A model generated the notes under the pieces. The model had not been told where the DNA came from, did no database searches, and saw only the letters and a program-made list of their open reading frames with translations. The position numbers and the translations under genes are program-made. From NCBI GenBank assembly GCA_026419705.1, contig JANZYY010000137.1, forward strand, positions 1 to 10,546: 10,546 bases of DNA, given 5' to 3'. The stretch's first letter is position 1, and each line of letters starts with the position of its first letter. Below are positions 1-7,073 of the stretch, piece by piece. This stretch comes from Fischerella sp. Lineage in GTDB: Bacteria > Cyanobacteriota > Cyanobacteriia > Cyanobacteriales > Nostocaceae.

Positions 1-1025
1 GTTTCGCACTGCATGAAAATGCTAACGTTAACATTGTCGGCGCTATTCCTAGAGGTCTACCCCCCTTCACCTTACCGACCTTCGAGTTGACCCTGTGGCA
101 AAAGCTTTTACCGACTGCTCTGACCATTAGCTTTGTCGGCTTCATGGAAAGTATTGCCGTAGCTAAATCCCTGGCTAGCAAACGTCGCCAAAAGATCGAT
201 GCTAACCAGGAACTGATCGGACTGGGTGCAGCTAATCTCGGCGCAGCAGTGACTGGCGGCTATCCAGTCACTGGTGGATTCAGTCGTTCAGTAGTGAACT
301 TTGCAGCTGGTGCAAATACAGGTCTTGCTTCGATCGTCACAGCACTACTAATCGCCCTGGTAACATTATTTTTTACACCTGTATTTTACTTCCTGCCCCA
401 AACTACCCTAGCAGCCATCATCATTGTAGCGGTGTTTGGACTAGTTGATGTGAAAACCTTCAGACAAATGTGGCGCTACAACAAGGCTGATGGGATTTCT
501 CTACTGATTACGTTTGTGGCGGTGCTTGCAGTTGGAATTGAATTTGGGATCTTGGTGGGTGTAGTAACGTCGGTACTCCTATTTTTATGGCGTACCAGCA
601 GACCTCACATTGCGATCGTCGGGCGAGTAGGTGAGAGTGAAACTTTCCGCAATATTCTGCGCTACGAGGTCAAAACCTGTCCCCACGTCTTGGCGATCCG
701 AGTAGATGGTAGCCTCTACTTTGCCAACACCAAGTATTTGGAAGATCAGCTACTCCAAGCCATTGCTCAATGGCCCGAACTGGAACATTTAGTTCTGGTC
801 TGCAGCGCCATTAACTTCATTGATGCTAGTGCTCTAGAAACACTGCAAAACTTGATGGATGAATTGAAACAGGCTGGAGTTAACTTCTACTTAGCTGAAG
901 TCAAAGGCCCGGTAATGGACAGGCTTAACAAAACTGATTTTTTGGATCGGCTGGGTCGCGATCGCGTCTTTCTCAGCACCCACCAAGCTATGCAAGTATT
1001 GGGTTGTAATTCAGTCCCAACCTAA
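1..1025 (+). CDS. SulP-family anion transporter with C-terminal STAS domain (5' end outside window)
   Basis: The open frame runs from the window edge (first full codon at base 3) to TAA at 1023-1025, so about 340 C-terminal residues are visible. A TTG at 87 is internal; the frame stays open upstream with transporter-like sequence. SulP proteins are usually about 550-600 residues, so roughly 200 N-terminal residues are missing. Visible parts are the conserved GFMESIAVAKSLA stretch, the ANQELIGLG...TGGYPVTGGFSRS stretch, several strongly hydrophobic segments up to about base 590, then a STAS domain from about base 670. The STAS loop reads NFIDASALE, with a Ser (base 828) at the regulatory-site position and Ala in place of the usual preceding Ser/Thr. 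The family moves sulfate, bicarbonate or other anions across the inner membrane; the substrate cannot be read from this fragment. It converges on the minus-strand gene with a 41-bp gap and no clear terminator. Confidence 0.9.
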   Translation, partial: FALHENANVNIVGAIPRGLPPFTLPTFELTLWQKLLPTALTISFVGFMESIAVAKSLASKRRQKIDANQELIGLGAANLGAAVTGGYPVTGGFSRSVVNFAAGANTGLASIVTALLIALVTLFFTPVFYFLPQTTLAAIIIVAVFGLVDVKTFRQMWRYNKADGISLLITFVAVLAVGIEFGILVGVVTSVLLFLWRTSRPHIAIVGRVGESETFRNILRYEVKTCPHVLAIRVDGSLYFANTKYLEDQLLQAIAQWPELEHLVLVCSAINFIDASALETLQNLMDELKQAGVNFYLAEVKGPVMDRLNKTDFLDRLGRDRVFLSTHQAMQVLGCNSVPT

Positions 1026-1066
1026 GCAAAATTTTCGATTTTCACCGATTCGATCCAATTTTTAGG

Positions 1067-1390
1067 TTAGATATTTGCCCCTATTAATGTTTCCATCCAG
1101 CACAATAATCCTAGAGCTTGCTCGATTTGGGTTTTGAGTTTGCCGCCGGCAACTTTTAGTTTCAGTTCATCCTGTAACAATACTTTGATGGTATTGAATG
1201 CTGGAGGTAATCTTTTGGTTTCTGGAATTCCTAAAGGAGAAACTAAAGGATGAGTTTCTGTCGCTATCTGCCAAGAATAAGGAATAGGTTCCTCACTTGG
1301 AGAACTTGGAGTTTCCCAAGGATCGGGAATAAGTTGTTCTCCAGATAAGCCAGGTTTTTGGGGTGGATCTCTAGATATATTCTTTAACAT
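1067..1390 (-). CDS. Hypothetical proline-rich protein, 107 aa
   Basis: I do not recognise this family. The frame is supported by a strong ribosome binding site on the minus strand (AGAGGGG, plus-strand 1397-1403) six bases before the ATG, and by having no competing gene in the region. The N-terminal half (about residues 1-60) is rich in Pro, Ser and Glu and probably disordered, with repeated P-x-P-W and PIPYSW-like pieces. The C-terminal half (about 65-107) is likely helical, containing NTIKVLLQDELKLKVAGGK and ending in LLCWMETLIGANI. There is no signal peptide and no clear membrane helix. It is convergent with the SulP gene and divergent from the AhpD-like gene, so it is probably transcribed alone. 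An inverted repeat at 1443-1467 sits just upstream of its start and could be an operator. The function is unknown. Confidence 0.6.
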   Translation of the reverse strand: MLKNISRDPPQKPGLSGEQLIPDPWETPSSPSEEPIPYSWQIATETHPLVSPLGIPETKRLPPAFNTIKVLLQDELKLKVAGGKLKTQIEQALGLLCWMETLIGANI

Positions 1391-1779
1391 AAATTTCCCC
1401 TCTCAGCAGTCATGAACAAATTTCTCTTCAATTTGATTTTAACAAGAATTTATTGATATAATTCTTGATTTTAAGAAATTTATTTTATTTAAGGCAATCT
1501 CCTCCAAATTTATGCCACCGAAACCTGATTTGTTCAAAATTTATATCTCTAAGAGTATTAACTCTGGTATTTATCAAACAACATTTTCAAGCTTTTGCAA
1601 GGCAATCTAAAAGGTAATCATATTGGCGTTATTCAAATCAATTTTTCCTTGAAATTCTGGATATAACAATTCATCTCCAATCTCATGTTATTTCTCAAGA
1701 TAGATGAAAAATGGGTGAAATTCGGGATGCATGGGAGTTAGATAGAAGGAAAACATCCTGATTCTATTAGAGGTGCGTC
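1391..1779. other. AT-rich divergent intergenic spacer
   Basis: This 389-bp spacer lies between two divergent starts and should hold both promoters. I see no gene in it. Its contents are the ribosome binding site of the minus-strand gene (1397-1403), a perfect inverted repeat at 1443-1467, a repeated decamer AAGGCAATCT at 1491-1500 and 1599-1608, and the ribosome binding site AGAGGTG at 1769-1775 that fixes the ATG at 1780. No sigma-70 promoter pair was convincing enough to place. Confidence 0.6.
1443..1467. promoter_or_regulatory. Perfect inverted repeat, possible operator
   Basis: CAAGAATT (1443-1450) and AATTCTTG (1460-1467) form perfect 8-bp arms around a 9-bp AT-rich centre. It lies 53 bp upstream of the minus-strand hypothetical gene, where a dimeric repressor or activator could bind. 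There is no T-run on either side, so a terminator is unlikely. The regulator is unknown. Confidence 0.35.
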
Positions 1780-2145
1780 ATGGGCGAAGCCACTGCCAAA
1801 ACTTCCTATACTGAGCAGATGAAGCACATCCGAAGTTATACCAGTAAGCTTTCCAATGCTCTACCGGATGTGATGAAAAGCTTCTACGCTCTGAACAAGG
1901 CTTCTTCCGCTCCTGGCGTACTCGACAGCAAAACAAAAGAGCTCATTGCACTAGCAATTTCCGTAGCGATTCGCTGTGATGATTGCATAGCTTTCCATAC
2001 CCATTCTGCCCTCAAAGCAGGGGCGACGAAAGAAGAAATTCTCGAAACTCTCGGTGTCACGGTATTCATGGGCGGTGGTCCCGCACTGATGTACGCGACC
2101 CACGTGATGGAAGCTGTGGAGGAATTGCAGCAGACTGAGAGTTGA
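1780..2145 (+). CDS. AhpD-like carboxymuconolactone decarboxylase family protein
   Basis: This 121-residue protein has the all-helical AhpD/CMD fold, normally a cytoplasmic oligomer. The alkylhydroperoxidase motif E-x11-C-x2-C-x3-H is complete: Glu54, Cys66, Cys69 (CDDC) and His73. That spacing matches the catalytic thiol pair and proton relay of AhpD-type peroxidases, so a thiol-dependent peroxidase or redox role is more likely than lactone decarboxylation. The family often carries the name gamma-carboxymuconolactone decarboxylase without that activity. The GATKEEILETLGVTVFMGGG segment is typical of the family. The start is fixed by AGAGGTG at 1769-1775, four bases before ATG. It appears to be a single-gene unit, with long spacers on both sides and no clear terminator after it. 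The physiological electron donor cannot be read from the sequence. Confidence 0.9.
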   Translation: MGEATAKTSYTEQMKHIRSYTSKLSNALPDVMKSFYALNKASSAPGVLDSKTKELIALAISVAIRCDDCIAFHTHSALKAGATKEEILETLGVTVFMGGGPALMYATHVMEAVEELQQTES

Positions 2146-2491
2146 TTCAAATAGTGAGACTGTTGGTAAAAGTAATCTAATTGCAAGTAAGACTACAAAA
2201 CATCTAGAACTAGTACAAATTTATGTCTCTGTTGAAGGGAAACTACAGTGGCGATCGCCTGGGGAAATCCCTACCTGGGTAAGCAAAGTAATTTCGTACT
2301 ATTTGATTTTTAGTAAAAAAAAGCACGACAATACAGCAATTATTTAAACTATAAACTTAATTTTTACCTACAGATAGTCTACTGGCAAGAATTGATAAAT
2401 TGTATTAATCGCTACCTTTTAAAGGTAGATAGCGTACGTAGAATACAAAAAATAACAAAAAATAACAACTGTAATTTAAATAACATCTTGT
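2146..2491. other. AT-rich intergenic region, distal part of the phosphoesterase gene upstream region
   Basis: I see no gene in this stretch. It holds one HIP1 site (2251-2258), a palindrome with perfect 8-bp arms around one base (CTACCTTT at 2412-2419, AAAGGTAG at 2421-2428), and a tandem 10-bp direct repeat ACAAAAAATA at 2445-2454 and 2455-2464, shortly before the Pho-box-like array. The palindrome could be an operator or a hairpin; no T-run follows it. Confidence 0.5.
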
Positions 2492-2545
2492 ATTAACCTA
2501 AAATTAACAAAACTATTACTGAAAATTAACGCAAAAATATATTAT
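2492..2545 (+). promoter_or_regulatory. Pho-box-like operator and promoter (candidate)
   Basis: Four 8-bp units follow each other with exact 3-bp gaps: ATTAACCT (2492-2499), ATTAACAA (2503-2510), TATTACTG (2514-2521) and ATTAACGC (2525-2532). The described cyanobacterial SphR/PhoB box is a set of direct repeats close to YTTAAYYW separated by 3 bp. The units match at about 7, 6, 5 and 5 of 8 positions. A TATTAT hexamer at 2540-2545 could be the -10 element. The next gene downstream on this strand encodes organic-phosphate hydrolases, which is what a Pho box would be expected to control. Two weaknesses: the region is AT-rich, so TTAA-type words are common, and the start codon lies about 490 bp downstream, implying a long leader. 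Confidence 0.5.
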
Positions 2546-2653
2546 CCTTTAAACCAGCAATTTTAAAGTAAAGAGGTCTATAGGTGTAAATAAAAGTGAG
2601 TTTTTTTATTATTTATTCCTTTATATACATACATTTTTCCAGACAAAAACACT

Positions 2654-2687
2654 TATCTCTACATCTATCTTTACTCATGTAGGGATA
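2654..2687 (+). repeat. Inverted repeat (hairpin) in the leader region
   Basis: TATCTCTACAT (2654-2664) and ATGTAGGGATA (2677-2687) pair over 11 positions, one of them a G-U wobble in RNA, around a 12-base loop. No U-run follows directly, so it is not a classical terminator. It is the first of four inverted repeats within 165 bp. Confidence 0.55.
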
Positions 2688-2694
2688 GATACTT

Positions 2695-2736
2695 TTGAAT
2701 TAATTCAATATAGTATACAAAGTCAAATTGTATACT
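2695..2736. repeat. Palindrome followed by a perfect 9-bp inverted repeat
   Basis: TTGAATTAATTCAA at 2695-2708 is a perfect 14-bp palindrome. Three bases later AGTATACAA (2712-2720) and TTGTATACT (2728-2736) form perfect 9-bp arms around a 7-base centre. Either could be a dimeric protein site; the second could also form an RNA hairpin in the leader of the downstream gene. Confidence 0.55.
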
Positions 2737-2764
2737 GTATTTATTACGAGCCTACCAGATGGAC

Positions 2765-2816
2765 GATGAAAATTTGATACTAAGTAAAAATTTTACTCAG
2801 TACGCATCAAATCATC
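2765..2816. repeat. Long imperfect inverted repeat
   Basis: The core is ACTAAGTAAAA (2779-2789) against TTTTACTCAGT (2791-2801), 10 of 11 positions paired around a single base. It is extended by TTTGAT (2773-2778) against ATCAAA (2806-2811) and GATGA (2765-2769) against TCATC (2812-2816), with a 3-base bulge on the left and a 4-base bulge on the right. That gives about 21 base pairs in 52 bases. A miniature mobile element relic, an mRNA leader stem or a transcript end for something upstream are all possible. No T-tract follows. Confidence 0.55.
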
Positions 2817-2875
2817 TACCAAAAAAAGTTGGCGCTGTTTTGGGGAAGGCATAAAGGCGAAAGGGCAAAATTTCC

Positions 2876-3017
2876 TTAATCTTGCCACGTTAGCTTTTTC
2901 CAAGGTTCATCAGTATACCAAGATGGGGATTTACCCAGCTTCTGTAATCACTGCATCTTTTAAGTCGGGTTTCTGAGTCAACCATTCAAAGTTTTTGAGC
3001 TGATGAGAGCGGTTACG
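2876..3017 (-). pseudogene. Frameshifted C-terminal remnant of an unknown gene
   Basis: On the minus strand one frame from 3017 down to 2934 reads as protein-like sequence (starts RNRSHQLKNFEWLTQ, later LKDAVITEAG) and then meets a stop at 2931-2933. Removing one G from the GGG at 2934-2936 joins it to a second open frame reading GKSPSWYTDEPWKK and ending at a natural stop (2876-2878). The composition (Trp, Asp, Lys, few low-complexity runs) is unlike the AT-rich spacer around it. The upstream end stops at a TAA overlapping the start codon of the phosphoesterase gene, so the rest of the parent gene seems lost at that junction. I do not recognise the family. It may be chance, but a single-base repair linking two good segments argues for a decayed gene. 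Confidence 0.4.
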
Positions 3018-3019
3018 TT

Positions 3020-6000
3020 ATGACCGAAAATCTGCAAAAGAGCATAGATACAATTCGTTTTGCCCAGTTTAATGCTTCCCTAAACCGGAATACGGAAGGT
3101 CAGCTAATTAAAGATTTGTCGACACCAGATCATCCTCAGGCCAAAGCTGTAGCTGAGATTATTCAACGCACAAAGCCCGATGTCATCAGCATTCAGGAAT
3201 TCGACTACTACGCAGCCAATCCGACCAGAGCAGTCGATTTGTTTCGTAAGAATTACCTTGAAGTCAGCCAAAATGGAGCAGACCCCATTGAATATTCCTA
3301 CTTTTACATAGCTCCTAGCAATACAGGGATTGCTTCTGGTTATGACCTCAACAATGATGGTAAGGTTGTGACTACACCAGGGGAAAGCGGATACGGTGAG
3401 GATGCTTTTGGGTTTGGCAATTTCCCCGGCCAGTTTGGCATGCTGTTGCTGTCCAAATATCCAATTCAGACGGAAAACGTACGTACCTTCCAGAACTTCT
3501 TGTGGAAGGATATGCCCGATTCATTGCTGTCAACGATCGCCGTTCCTGATAGCGATACCCCCTGGTACTCTCAACAGGAGCAAGAAGTACTGAGGCTATC
3601 ATCGAAGAGCCATTGGGATGTACCAATTGAAGTGAACGGTGAAATTATTCATGCTCTCGTGAGCCATCCCACACCTCCAGTCTTCGATGGTCAAGAAGAC
3701 CGAAACGGCAAGCGCAACTACGATGAGATTCGCTTTTGGTCAGACTATGTGACTCCTGGAGCAGGCGATTACATCTATGACGATCGCGGTAACTCCGGAG
3801 GATTACCAGAAAACGAGTCCTTCGTGATTCTAGGCGACCAAAATGCCGATCCGAACGACGGCGACAGCTACAACTTTGCAATTCGGCAGTTATTGAACAA
3901 TCCTTATATAAACACTAGTGTCACACCAACCAGCTTGGGCGGGTCCGAACAAGCAGATTTAGATGGCGGAAAGAATACTACCCATATCAGTGACCCAGCG
4001 GATGACACAGCAGATTTCAATGACATTAATCCAGGAAACCTGCGTGTTGACTACGTTCTACCATCCAAGACGTTAGAAATCAAACATGCACAAGTATTTT
4101 GGCCGCTCACTACCGATCCACTGTATCGACTAGTGGGCGATCGCCAAGATGCAGCTACCACTCCTTCCTCAGATCACAGTTTAGTGTGGGCGGACTTGAC
4201 TCAAAAATCCTTATCTATGAACAAACCTACTTTAGTTGGATTTTCCTCTCTTAGTGCAGATACCTTTGCCGACGGTCCACCTGCTGGTGCAAATGATGGT
4301 ACGGGCAAACCCATTTCTAGTAATGGGCGTACCGGGCCGTTCCCGAATCAACCCGTCCAAGGTTTCAGTGGTGTTCAGTTTGCTGACTCAGATAGCTACT
4401 GGTTTTTATCAGACAACGGCTTTGGCAGTCAGACCAATAGTGCTGATTATTTGCTGCGAATTCACAAAGTCGATCCTAATTTCAAAACCGCCGATAATGG
4501 CAGTGGTAGTGCAGAATCGACCGAATTTATGCAACTATCCGACCCCAACAAACTGATTGGGTGGGAAATCGTCAATGAAACATCACCAGACCGCCAGCTA
4601 ACAGGGGCTGACTTCGATCCGGAATCGCTAGTTTTGGCTGAGGATGGCACGATTTGGATTGGTGAAGAATTCGGGCCCTACCTGTTGCATTTTGATCGCA
4701 ATGGCGTACTGATCGATCCTCCCATTACCACCCCGAATATTTACCCACTCGACACTCTCAGCGGACAAGACCCGATCGTCATCGGTCACAGAGGTGGTGC
4801 ACCTGGAATCCGTCCGGAACATACAATCGGCGACCTAGGGGGAGACTTAATTGCTTCTAACAACTTGGGTGCTGAATTCGGAGCAGACTTTCTCGAACCT
4901 GACTTAGTGGTAACTAAGGATGGAGTTTTAATCGTCCGCCACGAGCCTGTGTTGGCAAGCGTGGAGACCGATGAGAACGGTAATATTATTTACGATCAAA
5001 ACGGCAAGCCCGTTATTAAAGAAGCCACAACCAACGTCGCTAATTTTGAGAAATTTAGCGATCGCCTAACAACGAAAGTTGTAGATGGAGAATCTATTAC
5101 CGGCTGGTTCGCCGAAGATTTCACCCTCGCTGAAATTAAGGAATTGCGAGCTGTCGAGCGTCTTCCAGAGATCCGTCCGGAAAGCAGCAAGTATGATGGC
5201 TTCTTTCAAATCCCCACATTGGCAGAGTACATTGACTTTGTCAAAGAATATGAAGCCGAAACTGGGAAACAACTTGGTATTTATCCTGAAACCAAACACC
5301 CCACCTACTTTGCCGAGACAGGCAAGTATCTCGATGGCACTCCGATCAACGTCGATACTTCCCAACTGCTGATTGATACTCTCGTTGCCAACAATTTTAC
5401 CGACCCCAATCGCGTTTTTATTCAATCCTTTGAGGTTTCCAATCTCAAGCAGCTCAAAAACGAAATTATGCCCGCTGCTGGAGTTGATATACCACTAGTG
5501 CAGCTAATTGATAGTAGCGGCGCTCCCTACGACTATGTTTACAAAGGAATCAATCAAACCTATGCCGATCTGATTACCCCAGAAGGATTGACAGAAATTG
5601 CAACCTATGCAGAGGGAATCGGACCTAGCAAACGTCTGATTGTCCCCGCCGCGACTGTTGATAACAATGGCGATGGTCAACCTGATGATATTAATGGGGA
5701 TGGAGAAATTAGCGATGCCGATCGCTTTGCGGGTGAGCCGACTTCTCTAGTTGATGATGCTCATGCAGCCGGGTTACTTGTGCATCCTTATACCTTCCGC
5801 AGCGATGACTATTATCTGCTAGCTGATTACAAGGGCAACCCAGAACTAGAGTACGAGCAGTTTATCCGCTTGGGTGTAGACGGCTACTTCAGTGATTTTG
5901 TCGATGATGGAGTTGCAGCTAAAGACAAAGTCACTGCAGATGAAGTCAGTTCTCCCCAAAACATTGAAGTAAAAGAAAACAAAGCGAGCGATAATCTGGC

Positions 6001-6943
6001 GCGATCGCGTGGCTTTGAAGCAATGAATTACAGCCCCGATCGCCAAACGCTCTATCCCATACTAGAAGGATATGTCGCCGGCGACCCCACAGATTCTCGA
6101 CGCGTTTATAAATTTGATGTTGCGTCTAAGTCCTTTAACCAAGACTTGGTTGGTTACTATCAAGTAGACAATCCCGACCATGCAATCGGTGATGCAACTC
6201 CGATCAACGATACTGAATTCTTAATTATTGAGCGCGATGAAAAATTCGGAGCAGAGGCACAGTTTAAGAAAGTATTCAAAGTTGATGTTACCAAAACCAA
6301 CGAGCAGGGCTATCTTCAGAAACAGGAAGTGATTGATTTGCTCAATATTGCCGACCCCAACGACCTAAACGGTGATGGTAGCGACGTCTTTACTTTCCCC
6401 TTTCTCACGATCGAAGATATTTTGGTTGTTGACGAAAATACAATCTTGCTTGCCAACGACAACAACTATCCATTCAATGCAATCCGCAATCCCTCACAAC
6501 CAGATAACAATGAATTGATCGAGGTTGAATTGTCTACTCCCCTCAACCTCGATCCTCGCTTGGGAACCCCAAAATCTGAAGCAATTGTATTTGGTGGTAC
6601 CAACCATACCATAAACGGCGGTTCAGGTAACGATAAGTTATATGTTGGTCTTGGCAGAGGAGCAAACATTGTTACTGGTGGTGAGGGAGCAGACCAGTTC
6701 TGGATTGTTAGCGATGAGACAGACTTGCCAACACAGCCCAATACGATAGCTGACTTCAGCAGTGGAGAGGGAGATGTCATTGGCTTTGCTGGTACCAGCT
6801 TTACCTTCGAGTCTCTTGGTAGTGATTGGACAACTCGCCAAGAAGGTAACGACACTGTTATCCAAGTCTTAGGTCAAGATGTAGCTGTGTTACTGGGAAC
6901 TCAGGCAAACAGTCTCACCCAGGCAAACTTTGTCTTTGCCTAG
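3020..6943 (+). CDS. Secreted multidomain phosphoesterase: EEP + phytase-like esterase with nested GDPD + RTX tail
   Basis: A 1307-residue exoenzyme, most likely releasing phosphate from organic phosphodiesters outside the cell. Residues 12-393 form an endonuclease/exonuclease/phosphatase domain with its motifs intact: Asn18, Glu60 (QEFD), Asp273/Asn275 (GDQN) and Asp385-His386 (SSDH). Residues 404-560 are the first half of the esterase-like domain of phytase (DPES at 533, EEFGP at 549). A glycerophosphodiester phosphodiesterase domain follows at about 586-965: HRGG with His590, RPEHT, E626-P-D628, His641 and Glu757. The phytase-like domain resumes at 993 (RSRGFE) and runs to about 1180. The tail has two RTX-type GGxGxD repeats near 1200-1225 and ends in LTQANFVFA, typical of type I secretion. 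There is no signal peptide; the first domain starts just after ATG. Ribosome binding is weak (GAGAG at 3005-3009). The gene precedes the isomerase and exporter genes and may be Pho-controlled. Confidence 0.9.
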   Translation: MTENLQKSIDTIRFAQFNASLNRNTEGQLIKDLSTPDHPQAKAVAEIIQRTKPDVISIQEFDYYAANPTRAVDLFRKNYLEVSQNGADPIEYSYFYIAPSNTGIASGYDLNNDGKVVTTPGESGYGEDAFGFGNFPGQFGMLLLSKYPIQTENVRTFQNFLWKDMPDSLLSTIAVPDSDTPWYSQQEQEVLRLSSKSHWDVPIEVNGEIIHALVSHPTPPVFDGQEDRNGKRNYDEIRFWSDYVTPGAGDYIYDDRGNSGGLPENESFVILGDQNADPNDGDSYNFAIRQLLNNPYINTSVTPTSLGGSEQADLDGGKNTTHISDPADDTADFNDINPGNLRVDYVLPSKTLEIKHAQVFWPLTTDPLYRLVGDRQDAATTPSSDHSLVWADLTQKSLSMNKPTLVGFSSLSADTFADGPPAGANDGTGKPISSNGRTGPFPNQPVQGFSGVQFADSDSYWFLSDNGFGSQTNSADYLLRIHKVDPNFKTADNGSGSAESTEFMQLSDPNKLIGWEIVNETSPDRQLTGADFDPESLVLAEDGTIWIGEEFGPYLLHFDRNGVLIDPPITTPNIYPLDTLSGQDPIVIGHRGGAPGIRPEHTIGDLGGDLIASNNLGAEFGADFLEPDLVVTKDGVLIVRHEPVLASVETDENGNIIYDQNGKPVIKEATTNVANFEKFSDRLTTKVVDGESITGWFAEDFTLAEIKELRAVERLPEIRPESSKYDGFFQIPTLAEYIDFVKEYEAETGKQLGIYPETKHPTYFAETGKYLDGTPINVDTSQLLIDTLVANNFTDPNRVFIQSFEVSNLKQLKNEIMPAAGVDIPLVQLIDSSGAPYDYVYKGINQTYADLITPEGLTEIATYAEGIGPSKRLIVPAATVDNNGDGQPDDINGDGEISDADRFAGEPTSLVDDAHAAGLLVHPYTFRSDDYYLLADYKGNPELEYEQFIRLGVDGYFSDFVDDGVAAKDKVTADEVSSPQNIEVKENKASDNLARSRGFEAMNYSPDRQTLYPILEGYVAGDPTDSRRVYKFDVASKSFNQDLVGYYQVDNPDHAIGDATPINDTEFLIIERDEKFGAEAQFKKVFKVDVTKTNEQGYLQKQEVIDLLNIADPNDLNGDGSDVFTFPFLTIEDILVVDENTILLANDNNYPFNAIRNPSQPDNNELIEVELSTPLNLDPRLGTPKSEAIVFGGTNHTINGGSGNDKLYVGLGRGANIVTGGEGADQFWIVSDETDLPTQPNTIADFSSGEGDVIGFAGTSFTFESLGSDWTTRQEGNDTVIQVLGQDVAVLLGTQANSLTQANFVFA

Positions 6944-7073
6944 TCTTTGCCGAAAGTAATAGCGTAAGAGTGGGAAACTGGGAAAGTGGGAAAGTAAAGG
7001 TAACATACTTGCTTTATCCTCTAGCTTCTGCCTCCAGCCTCCAGCCTTATTTCTGTCCAGCACTTAGAAGAAC
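6944..7073 (+). repeat. Spacer with short tandem repeats
   Basis: The 130-bp gap between the exoenzyme and isomerase genes holds three 8-bp units (TGGGAAAC at 6971-6978, TGGGAAAG at 6979-6986 and 6987-6994) and two copies of GCCTCCA (7030-7036, 7037-7043). Such purine-rich and CT-rich short repeats are common between cyanobacterial genes. I see no clear terminator, so read-through into the next gene is possible. Confidence 0.6.

Noticed and set aside
1884..2186. 100-codon minus-strand open frame opposite the AhpD-like gene
   Set aside because: The plus strand carries the complete E-x11-CxxC-x3-H motif and a good ribosome binding site, so the antisense frame is a shadow.
2432..2445. Possible NtcA site (GTA...TAC)
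   Set aside because: The spacing between GTA and TAC is seven bases, not the eight required, and no nitrogen-related gene is nearby.
2759..2854. 31-codon plus-strand frame starting ATGGACGATGAA across the long inverted repeat
   Set aside because: There is no convincing ribosome binding site, half of the frame is the palindrome itself, and the length is within chance for this spacer. Kept only as a note.
5066..5425. 119-codon minus-strand open frame inside the exoenzyme gene
   Set aside because: It lies wholly inside a strongly supported coding region with conserved GDPD residues on the plus strand, and has no domain signal of its own.
6466..6855. 129-codon minus-strand open frame over the RTX tail
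   Set aside because: It is antisense to the RTX repeats and secretion tail; the open frame is a by-product of the codon composition there.
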